This document shows positions 26,624 through 37,281 of a DNA stretch of 64,000 nucleotides, one piece after another. The notes under the pieces were generated by a model. That model was not told where the DNA came from and made no database searches. It worked only from the letters and a program-made list of their open reading frames with translations. The number at the start of each line of letters is the position of its first letter. The stretch's first letter is position 1. The position numbers and the translations under genes are program-made. This DNA is from Rebecca billardiae RCC1528 (taxonomy: Eukaryota; Haptophyta), in NCBI GenBank assembly GCA_965240325.2, contig OZ251237.1, positions 62,001-126,000 of the forward strand, given 5' to 3'.

Positions 26624-27832
26624 TCACTTCTTCTTTGCCGGGCGGTACACGCTGATGACCACCGCGTGGTCGCGTTCATACGGCCTGCGCGCGAGGCGAG
26701 CGGCGCCACGCGCGGCGGGCGGCCAAGGGTCGGCTCACGGCGCGCGGTGGGCGCGCGCGCGCGCGCACGCGGCCGGCGGCCGCCCACGACGACGCCACAC
26801 GCGCGCGTGCGCGCGCGCGCGCACTCGAGCGTGATCTGCTCGAGCGGCTTGAAGTTCTCCTCCTGCAGCTTCTTGACCTCCTTGGCAAACACGGCCTCGG
26901 GCGTGGCGGTCGAGTCGATGCAGTTCGCCTTGATCGAGATGACGGAGTGGCCGCCGTTCTTGAGGAACTGGTGCGCGTTGAGCGCGACGATGCGCGCCTG
27001 GTCGGGCTGCGCCACGTCCGCGAACACCACGTCGACCATCCCGACGAGCATGCGGTACTTGAGCGGGTGGCGCGCGTCCTCGATGATCGGGATCACGTTG
27101 GTGCGCTTCTTGGCCATGTTGATCAGGTCGCGCCCGGGCCGGTGCGAGAACTCGACGGCGTACACGACGCCCTCGTCGCCGACGACGTCGGCGACGTGGC
27201 TCACCGACGTGCCCGACGCCGCGCCGAGGTACAGCACCTTGCTCCCCGGCGCGATCCAGATGTTGTCCACGCCGCCCAGCACCGCGGCCGCCAGCTTTGA
27301 GCGGAACGGGTTCCAAACGCGGTACTCGGTCTTCACCTCGTTCTCCTGCGGCAGCGGGGGGCGGTGGGGGTCGGGGTGGAACGGGGTGCGTGGGGGGTCG
27401 TGCACGGGGGAGGGCTCGCGCGCCGCGCGCCGCGGCGCGCACCTCGACGCTGATGCGCTTCTCGCCGTACACGGCCTCGCCCGGCACGAGGTTCTTTGTG
27501 ACGAGCGCGTCGTCCTTGCCGCGCGCGATGTAGATGCCCGCGAAGCGGTGCTGCTCGACGATGACCTTGGCACCGCCCTTCATCCCGCCGCGCCCGCCGC
27601 CGCGCCCGCCACCGCGCCCGCCGCGCCCAGGGGGGCCGCGCCCGCCGCCGCGCCCGCCGCGGCCGGGCGGGCCGCCGCGCGCGCCGCCGCGGCCGGGGGG
27701 CCCACCGCGGCCGCGGCCGCCGTCCCGCCCGCCGCCTCGGCCGCCCGGGCTCCCACGGCCCCCACCACGGAAGCCGCCGCCGCCACCCCTGCCGCCGCCG
27801 CCCCGCCCCCCACCTCTGAAGTCGGTCCCCAT
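26624..27832 (-). CDS. FBL: Fibrillarin, box C/D snoRNP 2'-O-methyltransferase
   Basis: Nucleolar methyltransferase that modifies rRNA guided by C/D snoRNAs. Exons on the minus strand: 27832-27443, 27345-26825 and 26684-26624, with GTGCGC donors and GCAG acceptors. It starts at [14 protein letters not shown], giving the Gly/Arg-rich GAR domain of about 85 residues. The core contains [12 protein letters not shown] and the SAM-binding [17 protein letters not shown], followed by [24 protein letters not shown] and [10 protein letters not shown]. The last exon restores the conserved end [15 protein letters not shown]. It is divergent from the isochorismatase-like gene, with 226 bp between the starts. 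Confidence 0.95.
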
Positions 27833-28058
27833 GTGTCGATCTCGAGATCGACGTCCACGGGCGTCTGCCACGAGCTCGATCGCACCCCCGACGTCGCGCG
27901 ACGCCGCACGATGGCGGCGTTTGCGGGCGTGAGTTCTGGCAGATCTCGGATCGCGAGATTACGATTCGCGGGCAGCGATCGCCCCATCATCACGGTGGGG
28001 CCCTGCGGTGTTGGAGACGGAGGACGACTGCGCGCTGAAGCGAGCGAGGTACGCCACC

Positions 28059-28871
28059 ATGCGCCACCTCGGTCGGCTCGACCCGAAGACGTGCCTCTTC
28101 ATGATGTGCGACGTGCAGGAGGCCTTCCGCTCCGCCATCCACAAGATGCCCGCGGTGATCGCGACCGCCGAGCGGATGATCACCACGGCGCGCACGCTCA
28201 ACGTGCCGATGTGCGTGACCGAGCAGTACCCGAAGGGGCTCAAAAACACCGTGTCGGAGCTCGATATCTCAGGCTTTGCCAAGGTGCGGCGCGCGGGCCC
28301 ACCGGCCGTGTGCGACGCCACCGCGCGCGCCGATGAGGAATGCACATCCAAGATCTGCACAGACTTCAGAATGACGAAAACGAATTACATTCGCACCGAG
28401 GCACGCGAGCCGTGGGCCTCGGGGGGCTGCGCCCGCCCGCGCGCGACCACGCCGCCTCACCCGCGCGCGCCCTCCGCTCCTTCCTCCTCTCTCCCTCCGC
28501 TCCTTCTTCAGTTTGAGAAGACGTGCTTCACGATGCTCTCGCCCGAGGTGCGCACATGGCTGCGCACCGACGAGCTCAAGGAGCGCAAGAGCGTGGTGCT
28601 CTTCGGGATCGAGGCGCACGTGTGCGTGCAGCAGACGACGCTCGACCTGCTGGAGGAGGGGTACGACGTGCACCTGCTGCTCGACGGCGTGAGTAGTCAG
28701 ACGGTCACCGACCGCGGCGTCGCGCTCTCGCGGCTGCAGAGCGCGGGCGCGTTCTGCACGACGAGCGAGAGCGTCCTGATGGAGCTCATCCGCGGCAAGG
28801 AGCACGAGAGCTTCAAGCCCATCTCGGCGCTGCTGCGCACCCGGCCCGACGACCCGCTCGAGGGATTCTAG
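28059..28871 (+). CDS. Isochorismatase-domain hydrolase
   Basis: Cysteine-hydrolase fold enzyme of the ISOC1/ISOC2-like group. The exons are 28059-28283 and 28512-28871, with a 228-bp intron (GTGCGG to TTCAG). ATG 28059 sits in a GCCACCATG context, so the longer frame starting at GTG 28008 is rejected. The first exon has the catalytic Asp region LFMMCDVQEAFRSAI and VTEQYPKGL. The second has VVLFGIEAHVCVQQTTLDLL, with the nucleophile Cys, and VSSQTVTDRGVALSRL, which closely matches eukaryotic ISOC proteins. The predicted length is 194 residues, normal for the family. The substrate of eukaryotic members is not established. Confidence 0.9.
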   Translation: MRHLGRLDPKTCLFMMCDVQEAFRSAIHKMPAVIATAERMITTARTLNVPMCVTEQYPKGLKNTVSELDISGFAKVRRAGPPAVCDATARADEECTSKICTDFRMTKTNYIRTEAREPWASGGCARPRATTPPHPRAPSAPSSSLPPLLLQFEKTCFTMLSPEVRTWLRTDELKERKSVVLFGIEAHVCVQQTTLDLLEEGYDVHLLLDGVSSQTVTDRGVALSRLQSAGAFCTTSESVLMELIRGKEHESFKPISALLRTRPDDPLEGF

Positions 28872-28977
28872 AGGACTGGTGTGCGGCAGTCAGCGGTAGC
28901 TCCGGACGCGATGAATTAGGAATATTAGGTTGCTGGGCGACGAAAAGAAATCCTCCTAGCAATAAGGCGCTATTCAC

Positions 28978-29019
28978 TTTGGGCCGCCATCGTTTCGAGC
29001 GAATCCGAAACGGCCCAAA
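28978..29019. repeat. Two-part palindrome upstream of the C2-domain gene
   Basis: TTTGGGC, 6 bases, CGTTTCG, 8 bases, CGAAACG, then GCCCAAA: two perfect 7-bp stems that can stack into one hairpin with a small bulge. It lies about 75 bp upstream of the start codon at 29095. It could be a regulatory cruciform, or a short inverted-repeat remnant. Confidence 0.6.
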
Positions 29020-29094
29020 TTTTCGCCTCGCCCAAAGGACGAGCGTCCAAATCCCTCCATCCAGTGTAGCCGTCGTACAAAGACGGTGGCGGCC

Positions 29095-32000
29095 ATGTCG
29101 TCAGGCTCGCCCGCCGCGGAGGTGGCGGCGATGGCGATCCAGAGCTCGTTCCGCGGCAAGCAGGCGCGGGACATGCGGCCGAAGACGCACCTGCTGCCGC
29201 ACACGCCGTGGACGCCGCCGCCCGGCTTCGAGTGGCACCCCGGACAGCTCGTCGCCGACGAGAGCTGGGCGGTCTGCGACGACCCGCAGACGTTCGGCCT
29301 CAACGTGACGAGAGTCATCTCGCTGCTGCGCGCGTCCGAGCCGATGCTCGAGCCGGACCGGTACGCGCCCACGCGCCTCCTCATCCACGCGTGCTGGCTC
29401 GCCGTGTACGGCCAGAACTCGCCGGTCCGGCTGCTGATGGGGCCGGCGGGCGCAAACGGCGTGCGGCTCAAATCTTTTTTGGACCCCAAGGAGAAGGCGG
29501 CGATCTTCGACGACGTGTACCGCAAGCTCACGGCGGACCCGCACTCGCCGCGCGGCGCGCTGCTCAAGGAGGCCGAGGTCGTCGAGAAGCGCTTCAACTA
29601 CGCCGACGTGACGCGCGCGGGCGCGCACGTCAAGGGCGACCGCGGCGCGCTGCTTGTGCCCTTCATCGTGAGCAAGACGCTGATGGAGTACGTGCACGAG
29701 GTGCCGCGCTTCGTCAAGCTGCCCTCGACGTGGGCCGCCCCGCTCGCGCGGGCGCAGCCGCCCTCCACCGCCGCCGCCGACGAGGCGCGCCGCATCGCCT
29801 CGCAGCCGCTCGGCTCGTACAGCGCCTTCACGCCGCGCGGCGGCTCGGGCCGCGAGGGCGGGCGGCCGAGCGCGTCGTTCGCGGGGGGCGTGGGCGCGCG
29901 CGCGGGGGCGGGCTCGGTGTCGGGGCGCAACCCGTACGGCGTCGACATCCCGCAGCGCGAGCGCGGCGCGCAGGGCCGCCGCGCCGCGTCGCCGCGCGCG
30001 CGGATGCCGAACCGCGCCGCGGCCGACCGCGCCGCCGCCGAGCGCGCGGCCGCGAGCGGGCCGACGGGTCGCTCGCTGATGCTCGCGTCGGGCGTGCGCG
30101 GCACGTTCGTGGGCAGCGGCTCGGGCGCGCTGCGCGCCAGCGGCGGCGAGGCCCCCTCGTACCGCCGCTCGCCGCCGCGCGAGCCGGGCGCGCGCGTCGC
30201 GCCGCCGCCGCGCCCGCCGCCCGCGTCCGCGTCGCCAGAGGCGGTGCTCGATTACTTCCTGCAGGCGCTCTACCACCTGCTGTGGCGCGACTACGCGCGG
30301 ACGAGCGACGTGTTCCGCGCGTGGGACGAGGACGAGGACGGGCTGCTCGGCGTGCGCGAGCTCATCGACGGCGCGCGCAACGTCGGCGTGCCCCTCTCCG
30401 CCGAGCACGAGGCGGCGCTCGGCGACGCGCTCGCGCGCCGAGTGGGCGCGCCGATCACGTACGCGCAGCTGCACGCGGCGCTGTTCAAGCGCTCGGCGGA
30501 GACGGTGGACGCGCTGCGCTTCGGCGGCTCGTGGGAGGAGTGGATGAGCAAGTACGACGGCAAGTACGCGTGGTGCGCGCCGCACCGCGCGCCCAGCCCG
30601 CCGCGGCGCAAGCCGTCGCCGCAGCGCGGCGCAGCGCTCCGCTCGCCGCGCGGCGCGCCGCCGCCCGGCTTTGGCGGCGGCGGCGCGCCCGCCGAGCCGC
30701 GCCGGCTGAGCTTCGACGAGGCGGAGGCGCTGGCGAACGGGCCGCCGCCGCCGCTCGGCGCGCACCGCCCGCCCTCGCTCGAGCTGATGGGCGCGCCCTA
30801 CTCGCCGCGCGCGCAGCCGCCGCCGCGCGGCCGCAGCCCGACGCCGCCGCGGCGCGCGCCCACGCCGCCGCCGTCCGCGCCGCCGCCGCGCCATGGCTCG
30901 CCGCCGCCGATGCCGCCGCCGCGCTTCGCGCCGCCCTCGCCGCGCGGGCCCGCGCCCACGCGGCCCCCGCCGCCCCGCCGCGCGCCCAGCCTGCCCGGCC
31001 TGCTCGTGCTGCGCGCGCGCGTCGAGAGCGGCCAGCTCACGCCGCGCACGTACGACGAGCTGCGCGCGGCGGGCGCGGCCGGCGCGCGGCTCACGCTGCG
31101 GCTGCCGCCGGTGCTCGGCGCGGTGCTCGACGCGTCGCTGCCGCCGCACGTGCGCGCCTCGGCGCGCGGCCCGGCGGGCCTCGCCGCCGCCGCCGGCCTC
31201 GCCGTCGACCTCCCCCTCGGCCTCGAGTCCGCCGACGCGCGCGCCGAGGCGCACGTGCAGCTGCCGGCCGACTCGGCCGCGGCCGAGGAATTGGCCTACG
31301 TACTGCTGGGCGCGCGCGCGCCCACGGCGAGCGCGGACGACCGGTGCATCGACGTGGAGCTGTCCGCGGTGGGCGGCTCGCTCGGCGGCCGGCCCCTCGC
31401 CCGCGCGCGCGTCGACCTCGCCGAGCTCCTCGAGTACGGCGACCTGTCCGGCGCGCGGCTCGCGCTCGCGGCCGGCTCGGGGGAGGCGCCGCGCGGGTAC
31501 GTGCGCGTGTCGACGGCGCTGGCGGCCGAGCTGGGCGCGCTCGAGGCGCGGGCGCGCGACGTGGAGGCGGCGGAGGCGGGGGGCGCGGGCGGCGGCGGCG
31601 GGGTGGACGAGGCCGGCGCCTCGCTCCGCGCGCGCGCCTCGCAGCTCGCCGCGGACGCCGCCGCCGAGGCCGACGCGGCCGCGGCCGCCGAGCTCGCCGC
31701 CGAGCGCGCCGCGCGCGGCCGCGAGCGCGCGCGCGCCGACGCGGCCGAGTGGGCGCGCGGCCGCGGCCGCGAGCGGCGCGCCGCGACGCCGCCGCCGGGC
31801 GCGCGCCGCCGCGCGCCGAGCCCGCCGCCGCGCCGCGCCGCCGAGCCCGCGGACACGTGGCACGCCGCCGGCGCCGCCGGCGCTTACTCGCTCAACTACT
31901 CCGAGCGGCCGCTGAGCGCGCGCGCGGCGCCGCGCGCGCGCTCGGCCTCGCCCGCGCGCCGCGCGCCGCGCGCCGCGCCGCCGCCGGCGCCGGCGTGGGT

Positions 32001-35000
32001 GGCGATGGCGACGGGCGGCGGCGCGGGCGGGCTCGACGCCGGGTGGGGCCACGCCGACGCCGACCCCGGCTGGGGCGCCTCCGCCGACGCGCTCGCGGGC
32101 GAGGTCGTCGCGCACGTGCGGCGCGTGCGTTCGGCCGCGCCCGCGCCGCTGCCTCTCGCAACCTACGTGGTGGTGACGGCGGGCGGCGCGGCGCGGCGCG
32201 CGCTGCCGGCGGAGAGCGGCGGCGCGCGCGGGGGCGGCTCGGCGCCCGAGCTCTCCACCGTCTCGATCCCCGTCTCCGCGCACACCGCCGCGCGCGCCGA
32301 CCTCCTCCTCGAGGCCTTCGGCTGGGAGCCCCACTCCGGCGAGCGGCGCATCGGCGGCGCGGCCGTGCCGGTGTCGACCGTGCGCGAGTGGGGCGAGATC
32401 ACGCGCACGTGGCCGCTGGTGGACGAGCTGGGCGTGCCGGCGGGGGAGGCGCTGGTCGACCTGAGCTGGCGCGCGGCGGGGCCGCCGGGCAGCCCCGGCG
32501 GCGCCCTCCGCGCCACCTGGGCGGCGGGGCACGCCGCCGAACCGTACGGCGGCGCGCCCGCGCCGCGCGCGTTTACGGCGAGCGCGTACACGGCCGGGCC
32601 TCTGAGCCGCTCGCCGCCGCCGCCGCCGCCGCCGCCGGCGCGCGCGGTGCACCACGCGTCTGCCGCGCACGCGGCGGCCGAGTGGTCGCACGGCGGGTAC
32701 GCGTACGCCGCCGCGCGCGGCCGCACCTCGCCCCCCGCCGCGTCCGCCTACCCGCGCCGCGCGCCGCTGCTCGGCCGGCCGCGCCCCGCCGGCTGGGCGG
32801 GCTACTCGGACGCGCGCGCGGTCGAGGCGGACCTGGACTCGCTGATCGCGGAGCTGCGGTGCGCGCGCGGCGTGGCGCCTGCGCGCGGGCGCGGGCGAGT
32901 GGCGCCGTGCGCGTCCCACCACGAAGCTCACCCCCTTCGCCCCCCGCGCCGCCCCATGCGCCGCGCGCCCTGCGCGTGCGCGCGTGCGTGTGCGTGCGCG
33001 TGCGCGTGCGTGCGTGTGCGTGCGTGTGCGTGTGCTGTGCGCGCCGCAGCTCTGGGCACGAGCTCGGCTCCCTCGACACGCACCGCGCGTACGGCGGCGG
33101 GGGCCTCGGCGGCGCAGCCACCCTCGCGGACCTCTCGGCGACGACGGCGACGATCCTCGCGGCCGAGCGCGTCGGCCGCTCGCTCGACAAGCACCGGCAG
33201 CCGCGCGGCGTCTTCTCGGCGATCGGCAGCACGCGCGGCGAGGTGCGCACGCGCGCGCTCGACGCGGCCGCCGCCGGCCCGTCGGACGAGCGGCTGTGCT
33301 CGCTCGAGCTGCACGTGGTGCGCGCGCGCGGGCTGGCGAAGAAGAACCTCCTCGGCGGCTCCGACCCGTACGTCCTCGCGTTCTGCCTCGACGGCCTCGA
33401 CGAGGGCCGCGAGCAGCTGGTGCGCACCGAGGTGGTCAAGGGCACGCTGGAGCCGAGCTGGGCGGAGGGCGCGGCGACGTTCGAGCTGCCCGCGTCGTTT
33501 GGCGGGCTGCACCTCGTCATGTTCGACTGGGCGGCGGCGGGGCGGCACGCGCTCATGGGCGAGGTGGTGCTCGGCGCGGCCGAGACGCTCGAGCTGGCGC
33601 GCTCAGAGCAGGTGGCGCGCGAGGGGCGCTGGTTTCAACTGCAGCAGCCGGCGGGCAGCTCGGATGGCGCGGACGGTGCGCGCGCTCGCGCGCGCGCGCC
33701 GCACCGTCCGCTGCGAGCGAGCGAGCGAGCGAGCGAGCGCCGACCGCGCCCCCTGACCGAGCCCGCGCCCGCGTGTGCTCTGTGCGCCGCGCGCTCCCCT
33801 CTCTGCGCGCCGCAGGCGCCGTGCTGCTGCGGCTGCGCGCGCACGACCTCGCGCCCGGCGTCACGCGCTCCGCGCTGCTCGCCTCGCCCGCCGCGGCCGC
33901 GGTCGAGCTGCGGCCCGAGGTGTCCGCCGAGCTCGAGGCGCACCGCGCGCCGCCCGCGCTGCTCGGCGGCGGCAGCCTGCAGTCCAAGTGGCAGCCGGCG
34001 CCCGCGCCCGCCGGCGAGCCGCCGTTCGCACGGTGCGCCGCGCGCCGCGCGCGCGCGCGCCGGGCGGCGCGCGCGCCGCCGCCGCGTCCGCGCGCACGGC
34101 ACACCCTTGTGTTCACGTTGTGCGCTCGACCCGCGCGCCGCCTCCCTTCCCCCGCTCCCGCCGCCCACCTGGCGCGCCTGCCGACCGCAGGCTGCGCCTC
34201 CGCATCGTCGAGGCGCGCGAGCTCCGCGCGGCCGACGCGCAGGGCAGCTCGGACCCATACTGCCGCGCGTGGCTAGGCAGTTCCTTCTGGCAGACGGCCG
34301 TGCGCCGCTCGACGCTCGCGCCGCGCTGGGACGACGAGCAGGTGTTCGACGTGAGCCGCTCCGACGCGCTGCTGCACGTCGTGCTGTGGGACTGGGACCA
34401 GGTGCGGCCGCGCGCGTGCGCACGCGACGGCCCGCAGCTCGGTGGGCCGCGGGGCGCCGCGCGCCGCGCGCGCTCGCTGACGCCGCGCGCTCGCCCCTGC
34501 TCGATCCCGCCAGATCGGCCGTCACGACTACCTGGGCGAGCTGCTGCTGCCATTCGCGGCGCTGCGCGCGGCCGGGCCGACGGACGGCTGGTGCGCGCGG
34601 CGGATGCGCGGGCTGCGCGGCGGCGGCGCCAGCGCAAGCCTGCGCCACCGCCACGCGCACGCGCACACCGCACACGCGCGCGCGCACGACACACGCGCGC
34701 GCGCACGACACACACGGCGCCCCACTCACGCGGAGCCCTCCCCGCCCGGCGTGCGCGCGCGGCGCTTGCGGCGGCCGCGGCGCGCAGGTACGCGCTCGCC
34801 TCGCACGACCCCAAGCTGCCCGCGCAGGGCGCCGTCCGCCTCGTCACCGAGGCGCTCGGCGCGGACGACGCGCGCGACGTTTTCGCGGGCGCGGGCGGCG
34901 CGGGCGATGTGTTCGCGCGGCGCGACGCGCAGCCGACGCAGCACGTCGCCGCGTCGCTGGGGCTCGAGCCGGAGTACCGCGGCGGCGCGGACGCGGACGA

Positions 35001-35796
35001 CGACGCGCCGCTGCTCTCGGCGCGCGCGCTCCCGCCCGACGCGGCCGAGGAGGCGCGCCGCCACCGCCGCCCCTTCCGCTCCGCCTCCGCAGGACTCACC
35101 ACCGGAACGGGCCTCGAGCTTGAGCGCGCGCTGCACTCGCTGCCGCCCGAGCAGCGGCGCGTGCGCGTGCACGTGCGCGTGGTGGAGGCGCGCGGGCTGA
35201 TGGTCTCGGACATGTCCGGCTCGTCCGACCCGTACTGCGTCGTGTACGCCGGCGCCTCCCACCTGCGCACCCCCGTGCGCAAGCGCACCCTCTCGCCGCA
35301 GTGGGACGCGGACGCGGTGCTGGACGTGCCACTGGACGGCTACCCGCTGGCGGCGCTCGCGCTGCACGTGGTGGTCTTCGACTGGGACCTCGGCTCGAGC
35401 GACGACTTCCTGGGCGAGGCGCTCGTGCCGCTGGAGCGGCTCGAGGCGCTTGCGCCGGGCGAGCCGCTCGACCGCTGGTTCCGGCTGACCAACGCCGACG
35501 GCGGCACGGACGGCGTGAGCGGATCGGTGCGGCTCGAGCTGCGCGCGGTCGTCGACGACTCGGCCGCCGCGCGCGAGCGCCGCTCGCTCCGATCGTCGGT
35601 GGCGAGCTCGCCGCGCGGCGGCGGCGGCGGCGGGGGCGGGAGCCTCGACGAGCGGCTGCGCGGCGCCTACGAGCCGCCCTCGTCCTCGCGCCTCGCGCCG
35701 CCCTCGCCCTCGGCGCTCGGCGGGCGCCGGCGCACCGCGGGCGAGGGCGACGACGAGTACGGGTACGGCGAGGTGTACGATGACAACGCCTACTAA
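29095..35796 (+). CDS. Large IQ/EF-hand protein with three C2 domains, spliced
   Basis: Predicted protein of about 1,980 residues. Exons inferred from GT/AG and frame: 29095-32858, 33050-33675, 33816-34032, 34191-34401, 34514 to about 34640 (donor unclear), and 34788-35796. It starts at ATG 29095, since the longer frame begins at GTG. Near the N terminus is an IQ motif (AIQSSFRGKQAR). A probable EF-hand, FRAWDEDEDGLLGVRELID, lies near residue 403. A long Pro/Ala/Arg-rich low-complexity region follows. Three C2 domains lie in the C-terminal third: LELHVVRARGLAKK...GGSDPYVL, LRLRIVEARELR...GSSDPYCRAWL and VRVHVRVVEARGLMVSDMSG...SDPYCVVY. Each has the SDPY core and a WAEG/WDDE/WDAD strand with Asp ligands, so Ca2+ and phospholipid binding is expected. 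The overall architecture is not a family I know. Confidence 0.75.
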
Positions 35797-36527
35797 CTGC
35801 CCAGATTTAACTGCGCTGCAGCAACGCCCTGCTCGGCGGCCAGCCGGGACCAGCGCACCGCCTCTGCGATGTCCTGCGCCACGCCATCGCCTCGTTGGTA
35901 GCACGATGCCAGGCAGCTCTGCGCATCTGCATTGCCCTGCTCGGCCGCCCGCCGGTACCAGCGCGCTGCCTCTGCGATGTCCTGCGCCACGCCATCGCCT
36001 CGTCGGTAGCACGATCCCAGGCAGCCCTGCGCATCTGCATCGCCCTGCTCGGCCGCCAGCCGGTACCAGCGCACCGCCTCTGCGATGTCCTGCGCCACGC
36101 CATCGCCTCGTTGGTAGCACGATGCCAGGCAGCTCTGCGCATCTGCATTGCCCTGCTCGGCCGCCCGCCGGTACCAGCGCGCTGCCTCTGCGATGTCCTG
36201 CGCCACGCCATCGCCTCGTCGGTAGCACGATCCCAGGCAGCCCTGCGCATCTGCATCGCCCTGCTCGGCCGCCAGCCGGTACCAGCGCACCGCCTCGGCC
36301 CAGTCCTGTGGCACTCCCTTGCCTTGTTCGTAGCAGTTGCCCAGGTTGGTCTGCGCACCTGCGTCGCCCTGCTCGGCCGCCAGCCGGAACCAGCGCACAG
36401 CCTCGCCCCAGTCCTGCGGCACGCCCTCGCCTTCTGCGTACCGCACGCCCAGCTCGCATTGCGCAGCTGCATCGCCCAGCTCCGCCGGCCCAGTCCTGCG
36501 GCTGCGGTATGACCTCGCCTCGTCCAA
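35793..36527 (-). pseudogene. Sel1-repeat gene fragment, 5' end lost
   Basis: About 240 codons, almost entirely Sel1 repeats of 36 residues (for example GVAQDIAEAARWYRRAAEQG followed by NADAQSCLASCYQRGD). The frame begins at a TTG with no in-frame ATG, exactly where the terminal repeat of the neighbouring inverted-repeat element starts (36524). It ends in a 4-bp tail-to-tail overlap with the C2-domain gene. I read it as a fragment truncated by, or next to, that element, though an unseen upstream exon cannot be ruled out. Two pairs of repeats are perfectly duplicated. Confidence 0.6.
35863..36294. repeat. Perfect 216-bp tandem duplication within Sel1 repeats
   Basis: 35863-36078 and 36079-36294 read the same by eye. 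The unit encodes two Sel1 repeats (72 codons). Identity at silent positions indicates a very recent duplication or homogenisation. Confidence 0.85.
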
Positions 36528-36546
36528 GGGAGGTCCGGGCCGGGCG

Positions 36547-37281
36547 GGGGAGCTCCCCCCCCCAAGAAAGGCTCAGCCCTCGATTTGCGCGCGGGACGCG
36601 CGCCGTCGAAGTCGCGCTTTCGCCGCTTCTGAAAAGCGCCGTGGTACCTCTGCGCGCGCTGCGCGCCAGTGCGCGCACAGTGGCGGCCGCGCGCCGCCGC
36701 GCGGGCCGCAGCCTCGCGGCCACTGGCGCCACCGCGAGGCCGCGCGCTCGGGCGGCGCGGGCTGCCAGCCACGCGTACGAGTTCGCGGCGCGCGCTCGGC
36801 CCGGCTCGCGGCCTGCTCGCCGCCCGTGCGCTCGGCACGCGGCCGGCGCGACCCGGGCGGCGCGGCGCGCGAGGTTGGCGCGCCCGCTCGGCGGGCGCGT
36901 GAGCGAGTCGGGCGCGTTCGGTCGGCAGCGCCTGGGCGAGCGGGTCCGCCACGGGCTGTAGCGAGCCGGGCTTCCTCGCCTCGACGCCCGAGGCGGTGCG
37001 CCGCGCGCGTTCTGTGCCGGTCTGCGGCGGCGCAGCGGCTGCGCTCGCGCACGGACGGCCGCTGGGCTTGGATGGGCGCTCTCGAGCGCGTTTGGCGGCG
37101 GATTCCGCGCGGAGGGCTGGGGCAGGTACGGCAGTCCGCTCTGTCCGCGCCCAGCCCGCCTCGTGACGGAGGCCTTGCCCATCGACCGCTCGCGCGCCTC
37201 GCCGCCGGCGCTCGACCGGAGTCGGGCGTGGGCCGCACGCGCCGCGCGCGCCGCGCGCCCGCCCGGTCGGCCCATGAAGGC
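36547..37281. repeat. Long inverted repeat arm A
   Basis: About 735 bp, nearly identical to the reverse complement of 39352-40087. Seen differences include a CT insertion next to the C9 run and single substitutions. The GC content is extreme; the open frames across it are mirrored in both arms and look non-coding. Confidence 0.9.

Noticed and set aside
28284-28511. Read-through of the isochorismatase intron as coding
   Set aside because: The frame stays open, but the inserted 76 codons are low-complexity and break the family alignment; GTGCGG and TTCAG borders fit an intron.
29101-32931. Long minus-strand frame antisense to the C2-domain gene
   Set aside because: Arg/Ala-rich without motifs; the plus strand carries IQ, EF-hand and C2 signatures.
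36669-36960. Mirror-image open frames in the inverted arms
   Set aside because: They occur in both orientations in both arms and are Arg/Ala-rich; they follow from base composition, not from genes.
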